A stretch of DNA of 64,000 nt. Origin: Hortaea werneckii. Its lineage: Eukaryota > Ascomycota > Dothideomycetes > Mycosphaerellales > Teratosphaeriaceae. Shown here piece by piece: positions 42,850 to 54,772 of the stretch; positions within the stretch are counted from its first letter, which is position 1, and every line of letters begins with the position of its first letter. Location of the stretch: NCBI GenBank assembly GCA_037044905.1, contig JBAOKB010000025.1:1-64000 (forward strand). Reading direction: 5' to 3'. A program made the translations under genes and the position numbers. The notes beneath the pieces are model-generated. The model searched no databases. It was not told the origin of the DNA and worked only from the letters and a program-made list of their open reading frames with translations.

Positions 42850-44903
42850 CACATTCACTTAGAAGATGGACTTGTTACGTCACCTGACCCTGAAGATGCT
42901 GCAGTGCTGACATCCTCCAGGTTATCCCCTTACTCGGAGTTCCTCACGCTATGCTTGAGCTTCATCGACCCCGCACCTTACAACCTCTTCACCGTTTCAA
43001 CAAGAACGTCTATCCGCTCATAAGCGCCTGTCATTCCATCAAGAAGCCTACGACACAAGGACGACCAAGAATGCACCGCCTACTGCCAAGGTCGAGGTGA
43101 TTGGCATCACTACAGACGACGGTGGCATTCGATGCATCTTGCCAGCCACTTTCCAGCCAATCAAACGTGCGCGCGGCTCTACTCTTGAAATTTTCAACCA
43201 GAGTCCTCCACCGGTCAAGCTTGCTCAAGACTACAGTCCCAAAGTTGCTTATCAGTGTGCCCGACCGGTCAAGAATACAGATAACTCCAGTACCGAAGTT
43301 GCTCACCAGAAAAGTCGGCCCGTCAAGCATGCTGGCAACCACTGTCTCGATGTTGCCTCCGGACGCGCACCTAGCCCTGACCTCACAGACAACTCCTCGG
43401 GAGGTCAACGAAAGACGCAACTGCTCAGCCAACTTGTAACCATCAACTCAGGACTGTGGAAAGATGCAGGCCATGGCTATCTTGCCTGATCTCAGACCCA
43501 GTTCCATCTTGACCCCGATGTGGTTGCCTGGCTTACGTCGGCATTCTTCAGTGATGAAACAGTAGCTACTTCGGTTTCGGCTGCGTATGACAATGAAGGC
43601 GATATCGAGCAAGCAGACAAGCAGGAGACCAAGCGGAACGTCAAGCAGGAAGGCCGCAGGAATGTCGACACTTGCACGAGCTCACAGGCGCCCGGCTCAA
43701 CTCAGTAGCTGCCTCTGGAGTTTCCCGTCTCGGAATGCCACAAACTCAAAGCAGTTTCAAGACTGTGCCGAACCTTCATTCGACCAGGCTATCGTTCACT
43801 TCCAAGGATGCCAGTGTGTCAACCACCGCCAGACCTTCCCACGCAGCTCGTCCGTCGGCATCGACGACGACAGTCATGACCTCAACTTCTTCAAGGTCGA
43901 CACTTCTTCAAGGTCAACAGCAGCAGTGATGGTAGCCATTTCTTTGGCTGCGGTAACACTCGACTCGGATCCTTTGCCGCTCGTACGGAGGCGCGCAATG
44001 ACTCTAGCAATGACAACAGAGACACACCATATAACTCAGTGTTGTGGTTGCAATTCCGATGCCGGTCACCGAGACCGATTCGCGCAAGTCGGACAGAAAT
44101 CATCCCCGGCCCAAGTCATCAAAATGACTTAACGCCTGCCGACACGACTGCGAATGGCGAGACCAGTGGTCGCAGCAACCGAGTCTTGTCTACACGATCT
44201 ACCCATGCTGTGTCTCTCGCCTATTACAAATCAGCTTGAGCTAGTTCAAAGGCCTTTGACACGACGATGATACTATGCTTGCAGCGGGAGTAGCTTGCAG
44301 TGATGATCTGATGGCCCTCGGTCACTTTGTCCTTGGCGCGCAGCTTGCTCAATCCATTCGCCACGCCCATGCTGCATCTCCTGCCTCTTATACATCAACT
44401 TAAGCAAGTGCGAAGGCCTGTTGTACGACAACCATCTTATGCTTGCAGCGGAATAGCTTCCAGTGACGATCTGATGCCCTTGCGGCACTCTTTGTGGCGC
44501 GCAGCTTGCTCAATTTGTTGGAGCCTACGTCAGAAAGGATGCACCTTTACTGCACCAACTTGCCTATTTCGACAATACTGACAGGCAAGCAGACTAGGGA
44601 TCCTCAAAATCGGCAACACTGATATCGACATCCATGCTCCCCTTCGCCAAGGCAGATGCTCCACGCCTGACGCACTAGCTTTACGCTCGCTTGTGCGTAG
44701 AGGAGACAATGCGAGTCAGAAGAGCATGCTGTGGGTTCGGAAGCAAGCACTAGCCGTGTCCACCAATCCTCTGAATGACGCTCTGAAAGCAGTAGACGAC
44801 AGCGGTAAAACACATCAGCCGGAAGTCCATCAAGGCCAACCATGGGACTCGACCGAAGATCATATCGAAAATGTCTCCATTGGGAGCCTCAGACCTGGCG
44901 TGT
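42850..44903 (+). pseudogene. Decayed plus-strand coding region, family unknown
   Basis: Protein-like segments occur in several plus-strand frames, separated by stops or frameshifts. One open frame runs from about 42960 to 43488 and includes three 18-residue repeats near 43208-43370, each starting PVK and with Val-Ala at the same place. A possible intron (donor GTAACC at ~43433, acceptor CTCAG before 43497) leads to TQFHLDPDVVAWLTSAFFSD. Further on, a stretch ending AYVRKDAPLLHQLAYFDNTD is followed, after a frameshift, by ILKIGNTDIDIHAPLRQGRC, which runs to a stop at 44903. I cannot name a family. It may be one large dead gene or two. Confidence 0.3.
44232..44520 (+). repeat. Diverged tandem duplication, ~164-bp offset
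   Basis: Copy 1 (44232-44365) and copy 2 (44396-44520) share TATGCTTGCAGCGG, AGTGA-GATCTGATG and GGCGCGCAGCTTGCTCAAT in the same order. Differences are ~20-25% by eye. It lies inside the decayed coding region. Confidence 0.8.
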
Positions 44904-46657
44904 AGAGGCTTGCGGCGATGATCTGCGACGGTAGTGTGCAATTCTCCGACATGCACAGATTTTCTATGGAGCTATGTCTCCACCCACCGCGCCACTAAAA
45001 TGGAGCATCCGCCTGACGAGACGGGTAATGGCAAACAGTGCTCTGACACTAGCATCTGCTGTCATGGTGGGATGTAGATTACCAGCAGTCGCAGCATGGG
45101 GCGGGGATATAGGTATGCTAATTTGCCTCAAGGTTCAAATCCAGAGCAAAAGGAAGGGAGAGTTGAATGTTCCAAGACGAGTGGGACCCAAACAAAACCA
45201 CATCGCGACTGCGAACGGCCGAGGTGAGGCGGAAGATCAAGAGGCACCTCAGCGGGCCAAGGCCACGGGAGATCTCTTTGTGACCACAGAAATCATTAGG
45301 AACTACAGGCTTGCCACAGATCCTGCGAATGATGAGTGAGAGCGGCACGCATGGGTTTCCCTTCGTAGACAGCTACAATGCGTATGGACTAGTTCCTCTT
45401 GTCTTGGTGGTTCACTATATCCGTTTCGCCCGGCTCTGCCCGTCTCGTAGATTTATTGGATAGGGAAGTAGTGTCCTTCTGTTATAGACGTCTTATAAGG
45501 GCCAAATTCTCCGCCAAAGATTAGCTTACCACCCCCAGTCTTGCAAGAGCTTTATCACTGGTCAAGGCCAAGGAGCTAATCGGCGACTTTCTTGAGCATC
45601 CGCAAGTGAAAGATCAAAGCTATTGCTATCGTATATCTGCATAGCTACATGGTAAAGATCCTGTTATTAGGAGATCGGTTCGGGTTGAGATGAGCAGTAC
45701 TAAACTCGTATTGTTGGAGCAGATTGTGGAAGGATGGCAAATTGGCAAACCTGAGTGGGCCTCACCGAAACACCTCCTGCGTGGTGGAAATTTCGAGAGT
45801 GTCTGCCGTATTGGGGGGACGTTGGAGATATACGGGCAAGGGTATAAGTGAAGCCATTATTGAGTTCGTGCCACCAAATTTCATCTTGTGCGCGGGGAGG
45901 CGGGGCTCTCAGGCTGAGGGGGGGCAAAGAGTGTAGTGGCCACGAAAGGGACGACGAGTGATCGAAGGAGTATACGGTGCAGCAAGAGGGCGAGTTCTGG
46001 TACACCAAGCTGGGGAAGAACCAGAGTTGGAGCAGTGATGTGCAGCAATGATCAGTATACCGGGGGGTGGAGATGGCAGAGGTGGCAGAATGACGATCAA
46101 TGTATCAACAATATAGTGGTAATAACACCATCCACGCTCATCTCGCTACCAGCCAGACAGAGCCACCATCATTCCAAGAGCCCGGGTGAGCTGTGGAGCC
46201 CGGTCGGAGGTATCTGGATGCAGGGCTCGTCGCCGTCGAAGGCTTGACTGTTCGCTGTTGCGCTGGCGGAAGTGGGAGAACATGGGATTGGCCGAAATTT
46301 GCGCGGCCGGGTCGTCCCAGCCATACGGTACTATCGATACTCTCGACCTCACTTCCGAATTCTATAGCAACTGATGGATCTTAACACAACCTCCTTTCAG
46401 CCGCTTCACCTTTAAAATTAGGACGCTGCATAGCAATTGCCGGCTTGCAAAGGAAGGTATAATAACGCGCCACTTCAAATGCGATGCTAGGGAGGAGATC
46501 TTAACTACCCTCTGCTATAGACGCTCGCCAGATGATGGGGGCTGTCAACATTGTATAAAGTACTCTCGTGAGAACGGTAGGCAATGATTTTTCTCTCCTC
46601 ATCCTGATCATATTCAGCGTCCACTCGTTTATACTTTTTACTTCTTCCCTGCTAACC
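44904..46657. other. Gene-poor stretch upstream of the CAP protein gene
   Basis: A 121-codon plus frame at 44974-45339 may be a last relic of the decayed region, but I cannot support it. From 45.4 to 46.6 kb only short overlapping frames occur. Confidence 0.4.
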
Positions 46658-49621
46658 ATGCGCGCAGCTTTTGTCGCCGGGGCTTTGGCAGCCGGCACCA
46701 ATGCCTTCCCATTTTTCAACCAGCAGCGTGACGTTGTCACCAAGTATGAGACAGCTACGGCTCTGGCGAAGGCTCAGGACACTTGCCAAGCTGGCACCGT
46801 CACCGTGACCAACGACGAGGTCAACACCGTCACGGTCACTCGCGAGGAGACCAAGACATTCACCGTTCAGGTCCCTGCTTCGCCATCGACCTACGTCGGC
46901 AAGGGCGTCCCTACTGCCGGCGGCGAGGCCAACCCAGTCTACACCACGACTGTCTGGTACTCGAACGACGGTGAGGGTCACTTCACCAAGCCCTGGGACT
47001 GGAACTCCAATGCTGGTGGCAATGACTACGATTCTGGTAAAGGCGCTGGCAACGGCGCTGGATACGGCGGTGGATATGGCGGCGGATGGCCCTCGCCCTC
47101 TGCTTGGGTTGACCCCGCCTCTACGACGACCATCACTCAGTGGTACACTCCTGATGCGTCTGGTCACTACACCAAGCCCTACCACTGGGTTCCGAACCAC
47201 CCAGGTCCCTCTGCTAGGCCTTCTGAGCACACTCAGGGCCCGTGGCAGGGACCGAATGGCCAGCAGCACCCAGGCACGACCGTCACTGGCTGGTACTGCG
47301 AAGGTGAAAAGGGCCAGTACACCAAGCCGTGGCACCCGGTCACTCCTGGCGAGGTCTACACTACCTACGTCACCAAGACATACACCCTGGATGCTCCTCA
47401 GACCACTACCCTGACCACCACCAAGGTCCAGGGCGCGACGACGACCACTGACTACATCACCACCACCGCTGCTCCGAGCACCACCACCCTGACGACCACC
47501 AAGACCCTTGGAGGTTCTGTTAGCACTGGCTATGTCACTACCACCGTCGGTGCAGGCGTTACCAAGACCCTCACGACCACCCAGACCGTCGGAGGCTCGA
47601 CGAGCACTGGCTACACCACCACCACCGTCCCGGGCGGCGTTACCACCTTGACGACGACCCAGACCGTCGGCGGATCTACCACCACTGATGTAATCACCAC
47701 CACCGTCCAGCCAAGCGCCACGACTTTGACGACTACCCAGACTGTTGGCGGTTCTACCACCACCGATGTGATCACGACCACCGTTCCCGCTGGCCCGATC
47801 ACCACCATCATCACATCGACCGTGACCGCTCCGCCGCAGACATCTGTTGTCACATCTACGGTTACCGGCGACCAGTCGACTTTCACGACGACTTTCACGA
47901 CCACCAACACCGCCGGTCCCATTGGCCCATCCCGATCATCCTCTGCTCCGTTCCCGACCGGCAACAACAGCACGATGAGCGGTACTGGCACCGGCACCGC
48001 TGGCCCGATCACTCTGACCCGCACGTCGACCATGTCGTCGAATAGCACTATGCCCGGCACCGGCACCGCTGCCCCGACTACCCTGACCCGCACGACGACC
48101 ATGTCATCGAACAGCACCATGTCTGGCACCGGCACCGCTGCCCCGACCACTCTGACTCGCTCCTCGACCATGTCGTCGAACAGCACCATGTCTGGCACCG
48201 GCACTGCTGGCCCGATCAACCCGACTCGCTCCTCTACCATGTCGTCGAACAGCACCATGTCTGGTACTGGCACCGCTGGCCCGATTAACCCGACCCGTTC
48301 CTCTACTATGTCGATGAACAGCACTATGCCAGGCACCGGCACTGCTGGCCCGTCTAACACCAACACCGCTGGCCCGATCAACCCAACTCGTTCATCCACC
48401 ATGTCGTCAAACAGCACCATGTCCGGTACCGGCACTGCTGCTCCCATCAGCACGACCAGCTCTTCCATGAGCTCGTCTAGCATGTCGATGAACAGCACCA
48501 TGTCCGGCACTGGTACTGCTGCCCCGTCGTTCACCAACACTGCTGGCCCGATCAACCCGACCCGTTCGTCTAGCACATCTGCCAACAGCACCATGGTAGG
48601 CACCGGCACTGGATCTTCTTCCATGCCAGCTAGCACGTCGTCTGCGGCTTCGTCCTCCTCGGTGTCTGCCGCCCCGACCCAGCCGTCCAACTCGACCATG
48701 AGCGGCACCGGATCCTCAACCATGCCTGCCAGCACTTCGTCTTCTTCGATGAGCACCTCGTCGATGAGCCCGTCGTCTTCTTCGATGAGCACCTCGTCGA
48801 TGAGCACCTCGTCCTCCAGCCAGGCCACCACCTCTTCTTCGTCCATGAGCCCGTCTTCATCTACTCAGTCTAGCACGACGTCTTCCGCCCCGGCGAGCTC
48901 ATCAACCGTCACCATTGCCACCCCGATCACTCCGACCGTTTCTCGGGACCCCACGAGCACTGCGTCTTCCACCTCTGTGACCAGCACTGTCCCTCCTGGC
49001 TTCACTCCGAGCCCATCCCCGGTCTCTGCCTACGCTGACAGAGTTTTGCTGGCCCACAATGTTCACCGTGCCAACCACTCCGCCGCCGACCTTACCTACT
49101 CTAATGAGCTCGCCGCTGTCGCCCAGGAGATTGCCTCCTCTTGCGTCTACGCCCACGACACGACCGTCGAGTCGACCACGGGCAACGGCGTCTACGGCCA
49201 GAACATCGCTGCTGGTCTGACTGCCGATGAGGTTACGGATGTCATTACCAACCTCTGGTACAACGCTGAGGTCAACGCATACTCCCCGTACTACGGCCAA
49301 GCCAACCCAGGTGGCAACTTCAACGACTACGGCCACTTCACCCAGATTGTCTGGCAAGGAACTACTGTCGTTGGTTGCGCCACTCAGGACTGCTCGGCCA
49401 ATGGCCTTGCTAACGTTGGCCCCAACGTTCCTCCGTACTTCACTGTTTGCAACTACTACGAAGCTGGTATGTCTTCACACTAATTCCCTCAATTGATTAT
49501 CAAATACTAACGAGTGTCTTCAGGTAACTACGGCGGCGAGTACGCTGACAACATTGACCAGCCTCTTGGCTTCCCGACTGTCACCGGCGACTACGGCGTC
49601 GCTGACAGCGTCAATGTTTAA
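46658..49621 (+). CDS. Secreted CAP/PR-1 (SCP-type) protein with long Ser/Thr repeat stalk
   Basis: Exons 46658-49466 and 49524-49621 encode 968 aa. The ATG at 46658 starts a signal peptide (MRAAFVAGALAAGTNA); the frame also opens earlier at a GTG. Two Trp-Tyr units (TTVWYSNDGEGHFTKPW and similar, three copies) lead the mature part. Next come ~20-residue Thr-rich repeats (TLTTTQTVGGSTTTDVITTT), then many TMSSNSTMSGTGTA repeats with N-glycosylation sites, and finally the CAP domain at ~790-945. CAP marks are LLAHNVHRANHSA, GQNIAAG, NDYGHFTQIVW and FTVCNYYEAG. The intron joins YEAG to NYGGEYAD. CAP proteins bind sterols or lipids in yeast (Pry1). The stalk suggests surface display or a wall-bound form, which is inference. 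Confidence 0.9.
47404..48740 (+). repeat. Two coding minisatellites in the CAP protein
   Basis: From 47404 to ~47790, five or so ~72-78-bp units encode LTTTQTVGGSTTTD-type repeats. From ~47955 to 48740, many 54-66-bp units encode STMSGTGTAAP-type repeats. Near-identical units suggest recent expansion. A 411-codon antisense frame (47611-48846) is a by-product of the repeat. Confidence 0.85.
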
Positions 49622-50741
49622 GCGATTTCATGAAGGAGATGTACATGATGAGCGTCCACGCCGGACAATAATATGGGAAAGTTCCGAGGGAAAATGGAAC
49701 AGGTATTGTAATTCTTCAGCATATCTGCCATTGGAATGGCTGCTTTTTTCTATGTGACTGCAACATAAAGATACCACCGACGTGAGCGGAACGCAGTCTG
49801 TTTCTCACAACGAACACATCAAGGTAGATACAAATGTAAATATAGTACTCGCCTTCATAAACCCTTCGCTTGGCGTTTTCACTGTTCGGAGTTTTGGATG
49901 GCGTTAGGGATGAGATTATGTTGCCATTGTATGAAGGGCACAATAATCTCAACAATAATCGCAAATCAACCGGCGGCTATAGCGACCATTAGTATAAGCC
50001 ACGCTAAATCTCCCAGTGTGGATACTCGGGTTCATAGAGCTAACGCTTCATTTCTCCAACCAGACTGGACAAGTACTCCTTGTCAGCACTTCATAACATT
50101 TGAATCCACACGCGATTAGAGCACCTCTGGAAACTTGAGCGCCGATGTCAAGCATCTCGTGAAGCATTGGGATCTTGTTTGCCTGTCGATCCAGATGCTA
50201 CCAAAGCGGCCTTTGGCTACTTAGATGCAATGTGCAAGACTGTAGCGCGATATATTCGTGTCATTGAAGCATGTACAAACCTCCGAATGAATGTGCGACC
50301 GTAGCGGCATCTGCATCCGTAGAGCCTCCATGATGGTATGGAGGGACATGGCCGCAGAATCTACAGAAATTATTTGGGAATCGGCACGCAACTGTAGTGA
50401 CCCCTGAACACACTTCGACGTAAGTCCGATTCTGCCAGGGAAGAGGTTAGTATCGTAGCTCATACAAATGTCTGAAAAGAGGTGCAATCTTAGCGGGCCC
50501 TACACCCATGAGAGCAACTACATTGATGCTGGGAGACAGATACGGAAACATTCTAGATCGTCTTTGCCGTTCTAAGTGCAACCATGGCGGCCTACATACA
50601 TTCAAGCCCGACGACGAGATTGAAGAAGAGCAGAGCGGTAAGGGTATGTGGAGCAAACATCTCAATACAGAATTGAACAGAATATGCGATTGTGACGGCA
50701 TCTAGACCTTGATATCCGAGATCTCAGGCGCGTGAACGACA
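49622..50741. other. Intergenic between the CAP gene and helicase relic
   Basis: One 65-codon plus frame at 50508-50705 (starting MRATTLMLGDRYGN) is fairly protein-like but isolated. Nothing else was recognised. Confidence 0.35.
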
Positions 50742-52530
50742 TCATTGAAATCCTTCTACATACAGGAGTTGAAATACTGTATCCCTCGCCAATCGGCCTT
50801 CATAGCGATCTCCCGCGGTCCTAACGACGCCTCTGCCGCGCGTGAGAGCAACATTGACACGGGAAACAGCCTTGACAAAGCCAATGTCGCCCTTGCTATC
50901 CACCTTCTGCACCGCGAGGTCAACGAACGTCATGAGAGCCTTACGACCCAATTCTGGGTAGTGGGTGGCGTCTCGTGGATTGCGTTTCGTACGCATGGCC
51001 TTCTGGAGCGAGTTGCGCCACCAGTGCATGGCCTCGATCCTGCCGGGAAGCCACAACGAGGAAGACGTTTGCCGACGGCTTCTCACCACACAGCTCATGC
51101 AGCTTCGGCCAGATGGATTTCATGTGTTCTTGTTGCTCTGGAGTCTGCTGGGTGGCGGGCACATTGCGGAGAGACCCCTTGGAAATTATACTTGCTGACA
51201 AACTCGGCGAGGTCCGGGACGCATACCACTCTGCTCCTACAGATGGATCACAGACTGGAATCCCTCTGCGATGAGGCGCTTCGGAAGAGAGATGTCTCCA
51301 CGACGACGGGTTTAGGCAAGCTGTAAAGGGCCAAAAGAGCAACTGCTCGTATCCTTGAGCTGCTCCTCATCACCGAGGCAAATCAGCCCGCTGGATTTGC
51401 CATCCCCTGCCTGCTCGAAGGCCGCGTTGAAGATGTTGATCTCCAGGTCTTTCGCGGCTTCGTCGGCAATGACATTCACGCCTTTGACTCCCTGTCCGCA
51501 TTGGCCAGAGGCGAAGTTCTTGCGTAAGAAACCACAGCGAGCATTGGCAGTGGTTGTGGCGATGGCTTTGGTCAAGGCGATCGGATGAGAGTAACAGTGC
51601 TTGTAGCACTGCTTGAGTCTGCGCTTGTGGAGATGGCCTTGGTCAAGAAATAACAGTACTTGTAGCACTGCTTGAATTTGCGGTTGTCGTGATCATTATC
51701 CCAAGTGATTGTTGCCAAGGCGCTGAATCGTCCTCTGTAGCTCCGTGCATGCGTCGACATCTTCGGGGGGACGCTGCTCCTGACGGTCCCAATAATGCAT
51801 CTTGAGACTGCCGATCTCCGAACCCTTGTCGGACGTCTCCAATACGGCAGCCTGGAATTGTGCTGACGTACTTCCGCCCCGAGATTCATCTTGCGGTTAA
51901 TATCGTTGTAATTCGCCGGAACGTCCTTGATCGAAGGCATAGACTTGCTGCCGTACTCATACTTGGCCTGGTACACACGCCTCAGGCCGACATCGGGCAA
52001 GGCTGCAGCCATGCGATTTGTGAAGTCGTCGACGTTGGAGTTGGTAGGGGCGAGGCAGAGCACATGGAGACCGATCTCGTAGAAGAGTTGAGCAAGGCTT
52101 CTTGCAGCAAGGTTTTGCCGGTACCAGCGATGCCCATGATCAGTACCATGCCACCCTGAGAGTTGCGGATGAGCTGCAGGGCCTCCATCTGCTCATCATT
52201 CCAGTTCTTGTACTTCGGGAGACGATCGCATGCAGCGTCGATCATTTGCAACTCCTGCTCGAGTGCCGGTCCGGGGATGATTTAGCTTTGCGATACCGAT
52301 CTGTGGTACAAGGGTATGCTTCTGGTTCAGCAAGTTTGCATGCCATCGCTCGTTCTCCTTGAGCAGGCTCTGCTGGCAGGTGTAAAGGTGCGACCTGTGC
52401 GTGACATCGGTGTGCGTCACCTTGGACTGCATGTCAATAGGCTGAAGTGTTGGCGTATCTTCCGGGCTGCGTGTCCATGAGCTTCGCCTCTCAATCCCAT
52501 CGCGCTCGGCTTCAGCCTTGAAGGCTAAGC
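50742..52530 (-). pseudogene. Decayed SF1 helicase (UPF1/NAM7-like, AAA_11/AAA_12 type), copy B
   Basis: Minus-strand reading gives the helicase motifs in the right order but in different frames. These are a leader (FKAEAERDGIERR at ~52500), the Q-region-like DEQMEALQLIRNSQGG, Walker A GIAGTGKT (~52118), motif Ia LCLAPTNSNVDDFTNRM (~52050), motif II NVIADEAAKDLE with motif III GLICLGDEEQL (51360-51480), and motif VI-like SRVNVALTRGR (~50850). At least three frameshifts and a gap between motifs Ia and II break it, so no functional helicase can be made. UPF1/Sen1-type helicases unwind RNA or DNA; this branch looks like a lineage-expanded family. The leader matches copy A at 54.7 kb. Confidence 0.75.
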
Positions 52531-52800
52531 TTGAATGAAGCTACTGGGCTGACAAGACGTGAATTGAAAGATTGAAGAGAGTGAAAAATGACTCAGAGGG
52601 CGCGGAAAGAAGCTGACTCACGACGCAGCGCTAGCGTCGTGGTGTTTGATACATGAGGAAGGAGCGAGGGGCGGTTACGTTCATTTGTAGACAGGGAGAA
52701 TATCTCCGAGCTGTTGTAGTTGTGCGGAGTGTCTGAAGGCCGATATGTCTGCATTTCAATGTATGGACTCAAAAAATTGATGTCCCCAATATCATGCTTG

Positions 52801-53880
52801 ATCATTCTGTCTCCATAATGTTGCATCTGTAGTTCAAGTACCAATGGCCGTTATGGTTGCGTTGTACATATTTTTCCAATATGCTTTCCCGTTTCATCTC
52901 TCCTAGCTGTCAGCTAACTGTGAGTGCCTAGGGGGTACTATAGTTGCATTCTACAAGTTCTTTGGATCGCTCTGTGTACGGCACCCAGGCATCTCCCTCC
53001 TAGCTATGGGCGGTAAGTATGTGATCGGCTGGAGCTTTGGTCTCTGTTGCAAAGCCTGGTTCCGGATCGAGGGTCGAGTGACGAGCGAAGCCCAAGTAAC
53101 CCTTCTGCGACAATCATCCCCGGATCTCATTGGAAGATGATCTCAGTGGAAGGTGATGCAGTACCACAGTAGTGTGTGCAGCTCATCGAAAATGAGTCCC
53201 AAAACGAAGGAAACGTTGGCATTGCAACGTTCCATTTGACAACTTCTTTCGACCTGTCTGCCTACTTCCCTTTACTTCTCTCCCAGCTATTGGCTATACA
53301 TTGGTGTACCTTAGGCCCGCTACGGGTCCAACTCATCAGTTCTTGCGACTTATCTACGTACTCTTACGTTCAATGTCTCCAAGCCGTTGGCTGTGCATAA
53401 TATGTATCGAAGGGCCGCTATAGGCGCACCTGTAATCTGTACACTGGTAGCATGTCTGTAATGCTCCAGTGTGTTACTACCTAGATACTCTTGCACCTCT
53501 CAAGAATTTGTAGGTGTTTCCAAGTGTCCAAAGGCCTCTATAGCTGCACTTCTATTTTGATTTCTATATTCACGTTATTGGGCGATTTTACGCCTTTGCT
53601 GCCCTGTCTCTCCATCACATTGTAGGCACTTTGAATTGTCCAAGGGCTACTACGGTCACATATAGATCCGAAGATTGCTTAGGTTCCTATCTATACAATG
53701 GCATTCTGTCTCCTTATGTTGTGCTTGGGCCCAGATGCTCAAAAGCCGCTATGGCTGCGTCTTAGTCCGATTGAACTGCTAGGTCATGGGATGTCTAGTC
53801 ATTTAAATGAAGATACTGGACTAAATTGCTAGGCACCCAACCGTTCCAAGAGCGACAGTCTACGTAAACTATCCTTTCTA
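52801..53880. repeat. Diverged ~100-120-bp minisatellite upstream of copy B
   Basis: A core near GGCCGCTATAGCTGCA recurs at about 52845, 52931, 53313, 53411, 53531, 53643 and 53742. The later units are spaced 98-120 bp. A longer version (ATTCTGTCTCC...ATG...TGC before the core) is shared by the units ending at 52860, 53760 and 55146. Confidence 0.7.
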
Positions 53881-53889
53881 GCACGTCCA

Positions 53890-54772
53890 CGTTGTTCGCC
53901 ATTCTTCGATGCTACTTAAGGTGTTCTCACAGAGCAGGGACACCCAGTCATGGCATGTTGATGAGCTTCATCGGCTTCTTTATGGCAGAGAAATCTGCAG
54001 AGCACCCTGGTCGTTGCGGAAGAACTGGTACTCAAGTAAGAAGATTGAAGAAGGTAGCCATTGCCACCGGGCAGATACGCCTGTACAACAAGCAGGTCCG
54101 GATCGGTCGGCCAATCAATCCCTTGTCCCTTCTTGTTGTCTTCGGTCTCATCCTGATCACCTTTACGCTTGGACTTAGGGGCCTTCACAAATGTGCCATC
54201 CGCCTCGATGCAATCCAGGGTGACCTGATGGCCTTTTTCCGGATCAGTCATTTTGTCGATCAGCTTCGCCAAGCGATGACCGCCCTTGGTGATGCGATCT
54301 GCGAACTGTTGATCGGCAATCGTTCGGGATCGATACGACACGAAGAGGTTGCAGCCCTGATCGTCGAATTTGAAATCTGGTTGCGGAGTCGGGAGAAGAT
54401 CGCCTTTCACCTTCAGGAAGCACATCTGCCAGAGATTGGCTACACCACACAAGTTGAGGTAAGCCAGCTCGGAGTCGATGGACTTGTCGAGCTTGAGCAA
54501 GGGAATCAGAGTGGTCTCGTCCGTCAAATCTGGTGACTGACCGGCCTTGCATGCTGCATTCGCCAGCTTGGTGTGGGGATTGCTGATTGGGAGGTCGTAA
54601 TTCTGAGATAGTGCTTATTGATATCCTTGGAGTATGCGTAGTCGATCGTTTCGTAGGCCGCAAGCTCGTTGAACTCGGTGGGATGTCTGTCAACTAGCTT
54701 CGAACGCCTCTCAATCTCATCGCGCTCGGCTCGAGTCTTGAAGGCGACCTTGAGTCCTGATGGCTAATCCAT
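53890..54772 (-). pseudogene. N-terminal fragment of the same helicase family, copy A
   Basis: The ATG at 54770-54772 is followed by an in-frame TAG at codon 3. The frame then reads VAFKTRAERDEIERRSKLVD and on to YSKDINKHYLRI. A one-base shift near 54600 moves to NYDLPISNPHTKLANAACKA and ~180 more codons, including GHRLAKLIDKMTDPEKGHQV and KGQGIDWPTDPDLLVVQAYL. No P-loop follows: the copy stops near 53890, where the upstream region of copy B begins. The leader FK-AERD-IERR and ~250 bp of its 5' flank are shared with copy B, so the two are tandem duplicates, each incomplete. Function of this N-terminal domain is unknown. Confidence 0.68.

Noticed and set aside
45126..45142. tRNA-like B-box GGTTCAAATCC
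   Set aside because: No A-box or cloverleaf arms could be found around it.
47611..48846. 411-codon minus-strand frame opposite the CAP protein repeats
   Set aside because: It mirrors the repeat units of the plus-strand gene; open antisense frames are expected in such repeats.
52801..53880. Possible CRISPR-like array
   Set aside because: The repeated cores are diverged, the spacing varies from 98 bp upwards, and the organism is a fungus; it is a degenerate minisatellite.
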